Below are positions 45,979-54,594 of a stretch of DNA of 64,000 bases, one piece after another. The notes below the pieces were generated by a model. The model was not told the origin of the DNA and searched no databases. It saw only the letters and a list, made by a program, of their open reading frames with translations. Numbering within the stretch: position 1 is the first letter of the stretch; each line of letters starts with the position of its first letter. The position numbers and the translations under genes were made by a program. Origin of the DNA: Halarcobacter ebronensis (GTDB lineage: Bacteria > Campylobacterota > Campylobacteria > Campylobacterales > Arcobacteraceae); assembly GCF_013201825.1 (NCBI RefSeq), contig NZ_CP053836.1, positions 620,001 through 684,000 on the forward strand. Reading direction: 5' to 3'.

Positions 45979-47259
45979 ATGAAAGAAATTAATAAAGATA
46001 TTTTGAAAAATGCTACTATTCTTTATGTTGAAGATGAAGAGTTAATTAGAGATGAAGTAGAGTATTTCCTTAGCAAATATGTTAAGAAATTGTATACCGC
46101 TGCAAATGGGGAAGAGGGACTAAAACTATTTGATGAGGTTAAACCAGATATTGTAATAACTGATATACAAATGCCTGTAATGAGTGGATTAGAGATGATA
46201 AAATCTATGAATAGAAGAGGCTTATCAATTATTGTAACTACAGCATACTCTGATATTGATTTTTTTCTAGAAGCTATTGAACTTAAAGTTGATAAATTTA
46301 TGATTAAACCTATTGATTTAAGCGAATTACTCTCTACAATTTCAGATTTCCTAAATACATCATCTTTGCAAAACAGACTTTTTGAAAATGAAAAACTACT
46401 TGATATAATTAATGAAAATGTGCTTATTTCTATTACAGATAAAGAGGGAGTTATAGTAGATGTAAGTAGTGCCTTTTGTCACTTTGTTGGATATGAAAAA
46501 AGCGAACTTATAGGAAAAACACATAGTATACTAAAACATGAAGATAATCCTGACTCCCTTTATAGACATATGTGGGATACAATAAAAGCTGGAAATATTT
46601 TTAAAGCTGAGATAAAAAACAAGTGTAGAGGAGATAAAGTATCTTGGTCAAAAATTACAATAACTCCAATATTAAAAAATGGAGAGATAGAGAATTATAT
46701 AGCTATTAGACAAGATATTACAAATAAAAAAAGACTGGAAGAACTCTCTATTCACGATGATATGACAGGGCTTTATAATAGAAGATTTTTAAATACAATG
46801 ATTGACAAAGAACTTAGAAGAATAAAAAGAGAGGACTCTACACTCTCTTTATTAACTATTGATGTTGATTATTTCAAAAAATATAATGATACTTATGGGC
46901 ACCCCTCTGGGGATGTGGTATTAAGTGAAATTGCAAAAGTTCTTAAATCACATACAAAAAGAGCAACAGATTTTGCTTTTAGAATGGGAGGAGAAGAGTT
47001 TGCAATCCTTTTTAGTGATATGGATATTGATAAAGCATTGGAGTACGCAAAACATATTATAAGAAGTATAGAGAATTTAAAAATAGAGCATAAAGGGAGT
47101 GCTTGCAGTAATTATGTCACTATCTCTGGCGGGCTTATTGTTCAATCATCTCAATACTTAGAGAATTTTAAAGATTTATATAAATACTCTGATGAGGCTT
47201 TATATAAAGCAAAAACAGATGGGAAAAATCAGGTTGTACTCTCTGATAAATCCCAATAA
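45979..47259 (+). CDS. Response regulator with PAS and GGDEF (diguanylate cyclase) domains
   Basis: The 426-residue product has a receiver domain (acceptor D62 in VITDIQMP, lysine in FMIKPID). An Aer-like PAS domain follows (about 140-255, KSELIGKTHSILKHEDNP and LYRHMWDTIKAGN). The GGDEF domain (about 260-420) has the active site GGEEF at 337-341 and an inhibitory-site RATD at 328-331. It makes c-di-GMP and should be subject to product feedback. It lies 85 bases after the HD-GYP regulator, so opposing c-di-GMP enzymes are encoded side by side. Confidence 0.92.
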   Translation: MKEINKDILKNATILYVEDEELIRDEVEYFLSKYVKKLYTAANGEEGLKLFDEVKPDIVITDIQMPVMSGLEMIKSMNRRGLSIIVTTAYSDIDFFLEAIELKVDKFMIKPIDLSELLSTISDFLNTSSLQNRLFENEKLLDIINENVLISITDKEGVIVDVSSAFCHFVGYEKSELIGKTHSILKHEDNPDSLYRHMWDTIKAGNIFKAEIKNKCRGDKVSWSKITITPILKNGEIENYIAIRQDITNKKRLEELSIHDDMTGLYNRRFLNTMIDKELRRIKREDSTLSLLTIDVDYFKKYNDTYGHPSGDVVLSEIAKVLKSHTKRATDFAFRMGGEEFAILFSDMDIDKALEYAKHIIRSIENLKIEHKGSACSNYVTISGGLIVQSSQYLENFKDLYKYSDEALYKAKTDGKNQVVLSDKSQ

Positions 47260-47262
47260 AAG

Positions 47263-47874
47263 CTATTTTATACTAAAAAAGTTTTTTAGTATTTTTAGTC
47301 CATTATCATGTGATTTTTCTGGGTGAGGCTGAAATCCATAGATATTATCTTTATGAACTGCACTTACAAATTCATAACCATACTCTGTAGTACCTATTAC
47401 ATTTTTTTCATCTGTAACAGCATGGTATGAGTGTACAAAATAAAGATAAGGATTCTCAAGTCCATTAAAAAGTGTATGATCATTTCTTGTTTTAATTACA
47501 TTCCATCCCATATGTGGAACTTTTGTATCTTCATGCATTTTAGATTTATCAAATTTTACAACTTTTCCATCAATTAGTCCCAAACCTTTATGTGCTCCAA
47601 ACTCATCAGAACTCTCAAATAAAAGTTGCATACCCAAGCAGATACCAATCATAGGTTTTCCTGTTTTCGAAAACTCCCAAATAGCCTCTTTCATTCCTGT
47701 ACTATTTAGATTTTCCATTGCATCACCAAATGCACCAACTCCTGGAAGAATGATTCTCTCATAATTTTTTAAATCCTCAGGTTTTGTTACAAATGAAGCT
47801 TTTGCATCTAAAATATCACAGGCATTATAAACACTTGCAAGATTTCCCATATTGTAATCGATGATTCCAATCAC
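47263..47874 (-). CDS. hisH: Imidazole glycerol phosphate synthase, glutamine amidotransferase subunit
   Basis: The 203-residue product is HisH, a class I glutamine amidotransferase. It begins IGIIDYNMGNLASV, has the oxyanion region LPGVGAFGDAM, the nucleophile cysteine in MIGICLGMQLLFE, and the catalytic His/Glu in GFQPHPEKS. It supplies ammonia to HisF in histidine synthesis. hisF is not adjacent. It is convergent with the GGDEF regulator with only a 3-base gap. Confidence 0.96.
   Translation of the reverse strand: MIGIIDYNMGNLASVYNACDILDAKASFVTKPEDLKNYERIILPGVGAFGDAMENLNSTGMKEAIWEFSKTGKPMIGICLGMQLLFESSDEFGAHKGLGLIDGKVVKFDKSKMHEDTKVPHMGWNVIKTRNDHTLFNGLENPYLYFVHSYHAVTDEKNVIGTTEYGYEFVSAVHKDNIYGFQPHPEKSHDNGLKILKNFFSIK
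47270..47292. terminator. AT-rich inverted repeat at the convergent ends of the GGDEF gene and hisH
   Basis: ATACTAAAAAA (47270-47280) and TTTTTTAGTAT (47282-47292) are complementary, separated by one G. The innermost pairs would form the loop. It lies within the 3' end of hisH just after the GGDEF gene, so it may end plus-strand transcription. Confidence 0.5.
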
Positions 47875-47925
47875 ATAAAGTCCTTTTTAGTGGAAAGTTT
47901 ATCTTTTTTAGAAAAAATAATTATA

Positions 47926-48495
47926 CTAAATCTTTGCATCAGCTAGGGTTAAAGAGAAAAGAACTTTATTACCTTTTTTCTCTAAAACCTTTTTTGCCTC
48001 TAAAATAGTTGTACATGTTGTCACTAAATCATCTACCAAGATAATTTTTTCATTTTCTAAATTTGTTTTAAATTTTCTTCTGTTTTTTTGTCTAAATTCC
48101 AAGTCTTTTCCAGCATATTTTATTATATTTGTAGCCTTTAATCTACCATATAAAGGTTTGATAAATTTAGATTTTAGATGATGTGAAAGAATTGCAGTTT
48201 GAGAAAAATCATGTCTAGTATGTTCATCAATACCAATAGAATAAACAACTTCATCAAAGACAAAATTAGCTGCAAACTTTTTAAATGAGAGCTTTGCTAA
48301 GATATTATAAACCCTATCTCCATGAAAATAGTATTTAGAAGTTAATAAATCTTCTATCTCTGAAAAACCATAAAAAGAGTAGTTAAAAAAATTAGGCTCT
48401 AACTCTCTTTTATAAAAAGAGGACTGTAGCAAATTTACTTGGCATTTTTTACAAATAATAGAAAAAGATAGTTGTTCACATGATAAGCATTTCAT
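47926..48495 (-). CDS. ComF-family phosphoribosyltransferase-like protein
   Basis: I chose the ATG at 48495 (MKCLSCEQLSFS, 189 residues), which places the zinc-ribbon cysteines at the N-terminus (CLSC, then CKKC). The C-terminal half has a phosphoribosyltransferase loop, IILVDDLVTTCTTI, and FRQKNRRKF. This matches ComF/GntX proteins, which take part in DNA uptake in competent bacteria, although the biochemistry is unresolved. An upstream frame extension to 48534 is possible but has no family support. It is divergent from brnT by about 100 bases. Confidence 0.85.
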   Translation of the reverse strand: MKCLSCEQLSFSIICKKCQVNLLQSSFYKRELEPNFFNYSFYGFSEIEDLLTSKYYFHGDRVYNILAKLSFKKFAANFVFDEVVYSIGIDEHTRHDFSQTAILSHHLKSKFIKPLYGRLKATNIIKYAGKDLEFRQKNRRKFKTNLENEKIILVDDLVTTCTTILEAKKVLEKKGNKVLFSLTLADAKI

Positions 48496-48601
48496 AATGC
48501 TCAAGATTATATAATATAAAGAATTATAAATCAAGGAGTTTAATTATATACTGTAAAGATATAATATTTATACCAAATGTATATAATTATGATATAATAT
48601 A

Positions 48602-48877
48602 ATGATATTTGAGTATGATAAAAATAAAAATAATTCAAATAAGAGTAAACATAACATAGACTTTGAAGAGGCAAAAGAGCTTTGGAGTGATAACTTTGCA
48701 ATTGAACTTAAATCAAAAAATTGTGAAGATGAAGATAGATATTTAGTAATAGGAAAAATAAAAACCAAAATCTATGCAGCAATAATAACCTATAGAGGTG
48801 AGAAAATTAGAATTATCTCCGTTAGAAGAGCAAGAAAAAAAGAGGAAGAGCTATATGAAAGCATCACAAATAGATGA
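48602..48877 (+). CDS. brnT: BrnT-family toxin
   Basis: The 91-residue product matches BrnT ribonuclease toxins: FEYDKNKNNSNKSKHNIDFEEAKELW, RYLVIGKI, YAAIITYRGEKIRIISVRRARKKEEELYES, here cited in pieces. BrnT has an RNase fold and stops translation until bound by BrnA. The gene overlaps the antitoxin by 23 bases. No ribosome site precedes the ATG; three TATAAT elements lie within 45 bases upstream (48560, 48582, 48593), so the mRNA may have a very short or no leader. The operon is probably autoregulated. Confidence 0.9.
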   Translation: MIFEYDKNKNNSNKSKHNIDFEEAKELWSDNFAIELKSKNCEDEDRYLVIGKIKTKIYAAIITYRGEKIRIISVRRARKKEEELYESITNR

Positions 48878-49082
48878 AAAATTTGATGAAAACAGTGAAG
48901 ATATATTAGAATATTTTGATACAAAAAATATTAGAAAAGTAAATGAAACTCCTAAAAGAGTAAATATAGATTTCCCAACTTGGATGGTTGAATCTTTAGA
49001 TAGAGAAGCACAACATATTGGAGTAAGTAGACAAGCAATAATAAAAATGTGGTTGGCAGAAAAACTTAGTAGAGTTAGTTAA
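48855..49082 (+). CDS. brnA: BrnA-family antitoxin
   Basis: I chose the ATG at 48855 (MKASQIDEKFDENSEDILEYFD, here shortened; 75 residues) with GAGGAAGAG upstream. A longer in-frame start at 48798 would lie deep within brnT. The C-terminal half is a ribbon-helix-helix-type domain (KRVNIDFPTWMVESLDREAQ, IGVSRQAIIKMWLAEKL). It neutralises BrnT and probably represses the brnTA promoter. The toxin-first order and overlapping frames are normal for BrnTA. Confidence 0.88.
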   Translation: MKASQIDEKFDENSEDILEYFDTKNIRKVNETPKRVNIDFPTWMVESLDREAQHIGVSRQAIIKMWLAEKLSRVS

Positions 49083-49119
49083 TAAAAAAAGTATTTTGGA
49101 TTTATTGAAATTTAAACCT

Positions 49120-49247
49120 TTAAAATCTAAGATTTGATGTAGATTCAAGGCGGAGAAAAGAGTTTTGTCGTAGGAGTTTAGTCTCCTAAATGACTATGCA
49201 AAACTCTTTTTTATAACGTAGAAGATGCGTTAAATATTAGATTTTAA
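49120..49247. repeat. 128-bp imperfect palindrome between brnA and lepA
   Basis: Outer arms TTAAAATCTAA (49120-49130) and TTAGATTTTAA (49237-49247) are complementary. Middle arms AAAAGAGTTTTG (49156-49167) and CAAAACTCTTTT (49199-49210) pair perfectly. The centre has TAGGAG/CTCCTA around TTTAGT (49171-49188). The segments between outer and middle arms are also partly complementary. The right outer arm overlaps the last codons of lepA. The element can fold into a long cruciform or hairpin and serve as a two-way terminator, but its size and relatively GC-rich parts suggest a dispersed repeat element. Confidence 0.65.
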
Positions 49248-51024
49248 GAACTGCCATAAAAGCTTCTTGAGGAACGTTTACTTTTCCAATAGCTTTCATT
49301 CTTTTCTTCCCAGCTTTTTGTTTTTCTAAAAGCTTTCTTTTTCTTGTAATATCCCCACCATAACACTTAGCAGTAACATTTTTTCCCATAGACTTAACCG
49401 TCTCTCTTGCAATAATTGTATTACCAATACTTGCTTGAATTGCAACTTCAAATAGCTGTCTTGGAATAAGTTCTTTAAGTGCTTTAATAAACTCTCTTCC
49501 TCTATAAACTGCTTTATCTTCTGGAACAATAATTGATAGGGCATCAACAATATCTCCAGCAACTCTAATATCAAGTTTTTTAAGATTCCCTGGTCTAAAC
49601 TCAATTGGTTCATAATCAAATGAAGCATACCCTTTAGTTGTTGATTTTAACTTATCATAAAAGTCCATAACTATTTCATTCATTGGAATATCATACTCTA
49701 AAAGAACTCTTTTACCTATATAGTCCATTTTTATCTGAATAGCTCTTTTATCATTTAAAAGTTTAATAACATTTCCTAAAAACTCATCAGGAACTAATAT
49801 TGTAGCTTTTACATATGGCTCAAAAATTGTATCTATATAGTTTGGTTCTGGAAGTTCACTTGGATTTTGAATTAAAATTTTCTCTCCATCTGTTTTAAGA
49901 ACTTCATATACAACCGTTGGAGCCGTTGCTATTAAATCTAAGTCAAACTCTCTTTCAAGTCTCTCTTTAATAACTTCCATATGAAGCATACCTAAAAACC
50001 CTGTTCTAAATCCACTTCCTAAAGCAGCAGATGATTCAGGTTCAAAAGAGATAGATGAGTCATTTAATTGAAGTTTTATTAAAGCCTCTCTTAAATCTTC
50101 AAACTTATCAGTCTCTATTGGATAAATTCCTGCAAAAACAAAGGGTTTTGCTGGTTCAAATCCATCAATTGGTTCAGTTGTAGGATTTTTTGCATCGGTC
50201 ATTGTATCACCAACTGCAATTCCATCTAAGGTTTTAAGTCCAAGAATTACAATACCTATTTCACCAGTTTTTATCTCAGTTGTATCTTTTCTATGAAGAG
50301 GGTGTGGATACATTAGGTTCAAAACTTGATGTTGAACTTTAGTATTCATCATCTTAATCATTTGACCTTTTTTTATACTTCCATCATATACTCTAACTAA
50401 AGCCAAAGCTCCTAAATAGTTGTCAAACCAAGAGTCATATATCAAAGCTTTTGTAGGTGCATTTTCATCTCCTGTTGGAGCAGGGATTCTGTCAACAATA
50501 GAGTTAATTAAATCTTTTACCCCAAGACCAGTTTTTGCACTAACTAGATTGTGTTCTGTACAATCAAGACCAATTGCCTCTTCAACCTCTTCTAATACTC
50601 TCATAGGATCTGCACTTGGAAGGTCAATTTTATTTACAACAGGTAGTAGTTCCAAATCATTGTCCATTGCAATATATACATTTGCGATAGTTTGTGCTTC
50701 AACTCCTTGTGTTGAATCAACAATAAGTAAAGCACCTTCAGAAGAAGCTAAACTTCTACTAACCTCATATGAAAAGTCAACGTGCCCTGGAGTGTCTATT
50801 AGATTTAGAACATATTTTTGTCCATCTTTTTCATAGTCAAGTCTAACACTTTGAGCTTTGATGGTGATACCTCTCTCTTGCTCAATCTCCATTGTATCCA
50901 TCATTTGTGCTTTAAGTTCCCTATCGGTAACTGATCCACACTCTTGGATTATTCTATCTGCTAAGGTTGATTTCCCATGGTCAATATGGGCAATAATACT
51001 AAAGTTTCTAATGTTTTTTTGCAA
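49237..51024 (-). CDS. lepA: Elongation factor 4 (LepA)
   Basis: The 595-residue product has the GTPase core ([37 protein letters not shown]). The LepA-specific order of domains follows, with the C-terminal domain [17 protein letters not shown]-like (here [17 protein letters not shown]). LepA binds stalled or initiating ribosomes and promotes back-translocation or assembly. The length is normal. The stop codon lies inside the right arm of the 128-bp palindrome. Confidence 0.97.
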   Translation of the reverse strand: MQKNIRNFSIIAHIDHGKSTLADRIIQECGSVTDRELKAQMMDTMEIEQERGITIKAQSVRLDYEKDGQKYVLNLIDTPGHVDFSYEVSRSLASSEGALLIVDSTQGVEAQTIANVYIAMDNDLELLPVVNKIDLPSADPMRVLEEVEEAIGLDCTEHNLVSAKTGLGVKDLINSIVDRIPAPTGDENAPTKALIYDSWFDNYLGALALVRVYDGSIKKGQMIKMMNTKVQHQVLNLMYPHPLHRKDTTEIKTGEIGIVILGLKTLDGIAVGDTMTDAKNPTTEPIDGFEPAKPFVFAGIYPIETDKFEDLREALIKLQLNDSSISFEPESSAALGSGFRTGFLGMLHMEVIKERLEREFDLDLIATAPTVVYEVLKTDGEKILIQNPSELPEPNYIDTIFEPYVKATILVPDEFLGNVIKLLNDKRAIQIKMDYIGKRVLLEYDIPMNEIVMDFYDKLKSTTKGYASFDYEPIEFRPGNLKKLDIRVAGDIVDALSIIVPEDKAVYRGREFIKALKELIPRQLFEVAIQASIGNTIIARETVKSMGKNVTAKCYGGDITRKRKLLEKQKAGKKRMKAIGKVNVPQEAFMAVLKI

Positions 51025-51120
51025 CTTTTTTCCTAATAAGAACTAATTAAATTCCGCGATTATATCTAAAAATAAGTTATGAGTGAGTTAAGTAAAAAAA
51101 TTATTGTGAAATGGGTAAGC

Positions 51121-51140
51121 AGTTAGGCTTTTGCCTAACT
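51121..51140 (-). terminator. Hairpin after the OmpA-family gene
   Basis: AGTTAGGC (51121-51128) pairs with GCCTAACT (51133-51140) around TTTT, 10 bases after the stop of the minus-strand OmpA-family gene. No strong U-tract follows on the minus strand. Confidence 0.65.
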
Positions 51141-51149
51141 ACTTTTAGG

Positions 51150-52172
51150 TTATCTTTGAATAGAACCTTCAACTCTTCTGTTTTGTGCTCTACCTTCTGC
51201 TGTATCATTTGTATCAACAGGTTTTGTTTCACCATAACCAATCGATTTAAGTCTTGATTTTTCAACTCCATAAGCCTCTAATGCTTTTGCAACTGAAGCA
51301 GCTCTTCTTTCTGATAATTTTTGGTTATACTCTTCAGTACCAACTGAGTCAGTATGTGCCTCAATTTTACCTTTTACAGATGGGAATGCTTTCATAAAGT
51401 CAGCAAATTTTTTGATTCTTGAGTCGTAAGAGTTTTTAATTCTTGCACTATCAAAATCAAAAAGAATGTTTAAGTTTACTTTTAATGAACAACCATTTTC
51501 ATCTACAATATCACCTTTTGGTGTATCTGGACATTTATCGTTAATATCTGCAACTCCGTCACCATCGCTGTCTATTGGAGCAACCTCTTTTATTGGTTCT
51601 GGTTTTGGCTCCTCTTTTACAACAGGAGCTGATGTTGCTTTTTTACCAAATGGAATAGCAAGACCAACAGTATAAAGAAGGTTATTGTCTCCTCCATCAA
51701 AAGATACTAAGTGTCTAATATCTGTTTTTAGAGATAACATTTCATTGATTTTGTATTTAAGACCAAAACCGTAGTTTCCAAATACACCATTTTGATTATT
51801 ATCTGATTCATTGTCAAAAAATTCAACACCAAGACCAGCTAATGCATATAATGAAATAGTGTCATTGATTTTATAATCTTTAATAACGTTAGTGAAAAGT
51901 CTAGTTACTGAAGTATCTGTATTACCATTTACTCCATTTTTGTAGTCAACATCACCAAGGCTTCTTAAAAATCCTAATTCAACTTGATCAAACATAGATT
52001 CATCTAAATTTGCACCAATGCTAATACCAGCATTTGCATAGTGTCTATCTAAATCTAGATTTCCTTCTGTAATAGCTCCACCAATCATTGGAGTAACTTC
52101 ATATTTATACTCACTATTTGCAGCAAACATCATTGTTGCACATAGTACTGTAGATAATAGAATTTTTTTCAT
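51150..52172 (-). CDS. OmpA-family outer membrane protein
   Basis: I chose the ATG at 52172 (MKKILLSTVLCATMMFAANS), a clear signal peptide with GGAAAAAT upstream; a longer frame to 52202 is unlikely. The 340-residue product has an N-terminal beta-barrel region (about 20-180). A thrombospondin-type-3-like calcium repeat (DSDGDGVADINDKCPDTPKG) follows, then an OmpA C-terminal peptidoglycan-binding domain (LFDFDSARIKNSY, EAHTDSVGTEEYNQKLSERRA, GYGETKPV). It anchors the outer membrane to peptidoglycan and may be an abundant porin. A hairpin terminator follows. Confidence 0.93.
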   Translation of the reverse strand: MKKILLSTVLCATMMFAANSEYKYEVTPMIGGAITEGNLDLDRHYANAGISIGANLDESMFDQVELGFLRSLGDVDYKNGVNGNTDTSVTRLFTNVIKDYKINDTISLYALAGLGVEFFDNESDNNQNGVFGNYGFGLKYKINEMLSLKTDIRHLVSFDGGDNNLLYTVGLAIPFGKKATSAPVVKEEPKPEPIKEVAPIDSDGDGVADINDKCPDTPKGDIVDENGCSLKVNLNILFDFDSARIKNSYDSRIKKFADFMKAFPSVKGKIEAHTDSVGTEEYNQKLSERRAASVAKALEAYGVEKSRLKSIGYGETKPVDTNDTAEGRAQNRRVEGSIQR

Positions 52173-52248
52173 ATTTTTCCTTTTTGTGCGTGTATGCACC
52201 ACTTTATCTAAAAATAAATTAACTCTTTATTTAGTAAATAAAATAATT

Positions 52249-53181
52249 TTAATCTATAAAAATAGAGTTAACTGACTCATTGTTTGTAATTCTTCTAATT
52301 GTTTCACCAATAATTCTAGTTGCGCTTAAAACAGTAATTTTATTACTGCTTCCTCTCATTGGAATTGTATCAGTGATAACAAGCTCATCAAGTGTACCGT
52401 CATTGATTCTTTCAAAAGCAGGACCAGATAGAACTCCATGTGTACAGCAAGCCATAACAGATGTTGCTCCTCTTTGTTTTAAAGCTTCAGCAGCTTTTAC
52501 TAAAGTTCCAGCAGTATCAACCATATCATCAACTAAAATTACATCTTTCCCATCAACTTCACCAATGATATTCATAACTTCAGCTACATTTGCTTTTTCT
52601 CTTCTTTTGTCAACAATAACTAAGTCATATCCTAATTTGTTTGCATAAGATCTAGCTCTTGCAACCCCACCAATATCTGGACTTGCAATAATTGGATTTG
52701 GAAGATTTTTTGATCTTAGGTAATCAACAAATAAAACTGAACCATAAAGGTTGTCAACAGGGATATTAAAGAAACCTTGAATTTGAGCAGCATGTAAATC
52801 GATTGTAATAACCCTATCAATTCCTGCCGTTTCAAGCATATCAGCAACAAGTTTTGCTGAAATTGGAACTCTTGGAGCAGCTTTTCTATCTTGTCTTGCG
52901 TATCCAAAATAAGGCATTACTGCTGAAATTGATTTTGCACTTGATCTTTTAAGAGCATCAATAATAATAAGAAGTTCCATTAAGTGGTCATTTGTTGGAG
53001 CACATGTAGGTTGAACAATAAATACATCTTGTCCTCTAACACTCTCTTGTATTTGAACAGAGATCTCTCCGTCACTAAATTTTTGTATACTTGCCCCTCC
53101 AACGGACATATTTAAGTATTTACTAACTTTTTCAGCAAATTCACGGTTCGCAGTACCGCTAAAAAGCTTAAATTTTGCCAT
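52249..53181 (-). CDS. prs: Ribose-phosphate pyrophosphokinase
   Basis: The 310-residue product is Prs with the N-terminal signature FKLFSGTANREFAEKVSKYL, the ATP-binding flag region YARQDRKA, DLHAAQIQGFF, and the PRPP-binding loop VILVDDMVDTAGTLV. It makes PRPP for purine, pyrimidine, histidine and tryptophan synthesis. AAGGAAAAT precedes the ATG. A minus-strand TATAAT lies about 47 bases upstream. Confidence 0.97.
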   Translation of the reverse strand: MAKFKLFSGTANREFAEKVSKYLNMSVGGASIQKFSDGEISVQIQESVRGQDVFIVQPTCAPTNDHLMELLIIIDALKRSSAKSISAVMPYFGYARQDRKAAPRVPISAKLVADMLETAGIDRVITIDLHAAQIQGFFNIPVDNLYGSVLFVDYLRSKNLPNPIIASPDIGGVARARSYANKLGYDLVIVDKRREKANVAEVMNIIGEVDGKDVILVDDMVDTAGTLVKAAEALKQRGATSVMACCTHGVLSGPAFERINDGTLDELVITDTIPMRGSSNKITVLSATRIIGETIRRITNNESVNSIFID

Positions 53182-53227
53182 AAAATTTTCCTTTTGATTT
53201 TTCTGTGTGTGGTATTATTATTTTGGG

Positions 53228-53233
53228 ATTATA
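53228..53233 (-). promoter_or_regulatory. Putative -10 element of prs
   Basis: On the minus strand GGATATAATCC contains TATAAT (complement of 53228-53233), about 47 bases before the prs ATG. The -35 region is not obvious. Confidence 0.5.
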
Positions 53234-53306
53234 TCCTCTTATTACTTATACATAATTTAGGGAAAATCATTTAAATTAGTTTATTAAAAAATCTAATAAT
53301 AATTTT

Positions 53307-53329
53307 GCTAGCTATCTAAAATAGCTAGC
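53307..53329 (-). terminator. 9-bp hairpin terminator after the MFS gene
   Basis: GCTAGCTAT (53307-53315) pairs perfectly with ATAGCTAGC (53321-53329) around CTAAA. On the minus strand it is followed by AAAATTATTATT. It lies 4 bases after the MFS gene stop and separates it from prs. Confidence 0.75.
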
Positions 53330-53333
53330 TTGT

Positions 53334-54503
53334 TTAATTATCTACTATTTTATTATATTTCAAACTATATAACAGCACAAACAAAGCTAGTATTGACCAT
53401 ATTAGTAACTGCCCTGTTACATAATTCCATCCACCATTTTGCCAAGCTAAAACTCCAACAAAAGTTCCAATTGCTCCACCTAAAAACATAATTGACATAT
53501 AGGCTGTATTTATTCTGCTGTGAGCTTTTTCATCTAAGGTATAAATTTGAGCTAAGTTACTAATTTGAATTGCTTGAACACCAATATCAAGTAGAATTGT
53601 TGCAAAGATAAATGCAAAAAGTGAATCCTCAAACCATCTAATTGCCAAGATACTTACAATTAAAAAAATAACTGATAAAAATTTTGTAAAAATTGGATTT
53701 ACTCTGTCTGCAAGTTTTCCAATTTTTGGAGCTAAAATAACTCCTGTAATTGCTAAAATACCAAATAATCCAATTACATCACTGTTATAATTAAATGGCT
53801 CTTCACTTAATTTGAATGTTAATGTTGTCCAAAAAGAACAAAACACACCAAATGAAAGAGCAATCAATAAAGAGTTTCTTCTTAAAAGAGAGAATCTTTT
53901 TAGTTGAAAAATTGATGATTTGATTAATGAAGGGTAACTTTTATCAAAATGTGTTTCCATATTTGGTAAAGTTTTAATTATGAAGTAATTACACATTAAT
54001 ACTAATAGTGCAGAGATTGCAAATACATAATGCCAATTTCCAAAAAAATCAGTTACATATCCACTAAAAGTTCTTGCTATTAAAATTCCCCCTAATAATC
54101 CACTAAAAATAGTTCCTACAGTTTTACCTTTTTCCCTTGGGCTCATGGCTGCAGCCATTGGAATAACAACTTGTGCTGAAACAGCAAACAGACCAGTTAA
54201 TAAACTTAAAAAATATAGTACATAAATATTTGTGATAAAAGATAGTCCAACAAGAGTTAGAGCTAAACAATAATGCAAAATAATAATAAGTTTTTTTCTA
54301 TCAATTTTATCTCCAAGGGGACTAACTAAAAGAAGACCAAGTCCATATCCTGCTTGTGAAAAAGTTGGTAGATTTCCAACTGCCATGTGGCTTACATTTA
54401 AATCCTGTGCAATAGTATTTAATATTGGTTGATTATAATAAATATTTGCAACATTTATTCCTGTAGAAAGGGACATTACTAATAATTGTTTTTTTGTAAT
54501 CAT
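53334..54503 (-). CDS. Major facilitator superfamily transporter
   Basis: The 389-residue product has about 12 hydrophobic segments and the MFS loop signature between helices 2 and 3 (SPLGDKIDRKKLII). The start region NVANIYYNQPILNTIAQDL is like YnfM/drug-efflux MFS proteins. It probably exports small compounds across the inner membrane; the substrate is unknown. The gene lies downstream of an AraC-type regulator on the same strand with a 91-base gap, so that regulator may control it. A hairpin terminator follows. Confidence 0.9.
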   Translation of the reverse strand: MITKKQLLVMSLSTGINVANIYYNQPILNTIAQDLNVSHMAVGNLPTFSQAGYGLGLLLVSPLGDKIDRKKLIIILHYCLALTLVGLSFITNIYVLYFLSLLTGLFAVSAQVVIPMAAAMSPREKGKTVGTIFSGLLGGILIARTFSGYVTDFFGNWHYVFAISALLVLMCNYFIIKTLPNMETHFDKSYPSLIKSSIFQLKRFSLLRRNSLLIALSFGVFCSFWTTLTFKLSEEPFNYNSDVIGLFGILAITGVILAPKIGKLADRVNPIFTKFLSVIFLIVSILAIRWFEDSLFAFIFATILLDIGVQAIQISNLAQIYTLDEKAHSRINTAYMSIMFLGGAIGTFVGVLAWQNGGWNYVTGQLLIWSILALFVLLYSLKYNKIVDN

Positions 54504-54594
54504 TTTAGAACCTCGATTTAATTTTATAAGAAGAAAAGTTTAACAAAAAAACAAAATCTAACTTATGCGTTAATCAACTCAAAAGTTGCACAAT

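Noticed and set aside
48541-48601. Terminator or CRISPR-like repeat in the AT-rich region before brnT
   Set aside because: Repeated TATAAT-like strings are explained as overlapping promoter elements. There are no regular repeats with spacers.
50420-50836. 138-codon plus-strand frame opposite lepA
   Set aside because: It is the antisense of the conserved GTPase domain, with serine-rich low-complexity translation. The lepA frame explains the sequence.
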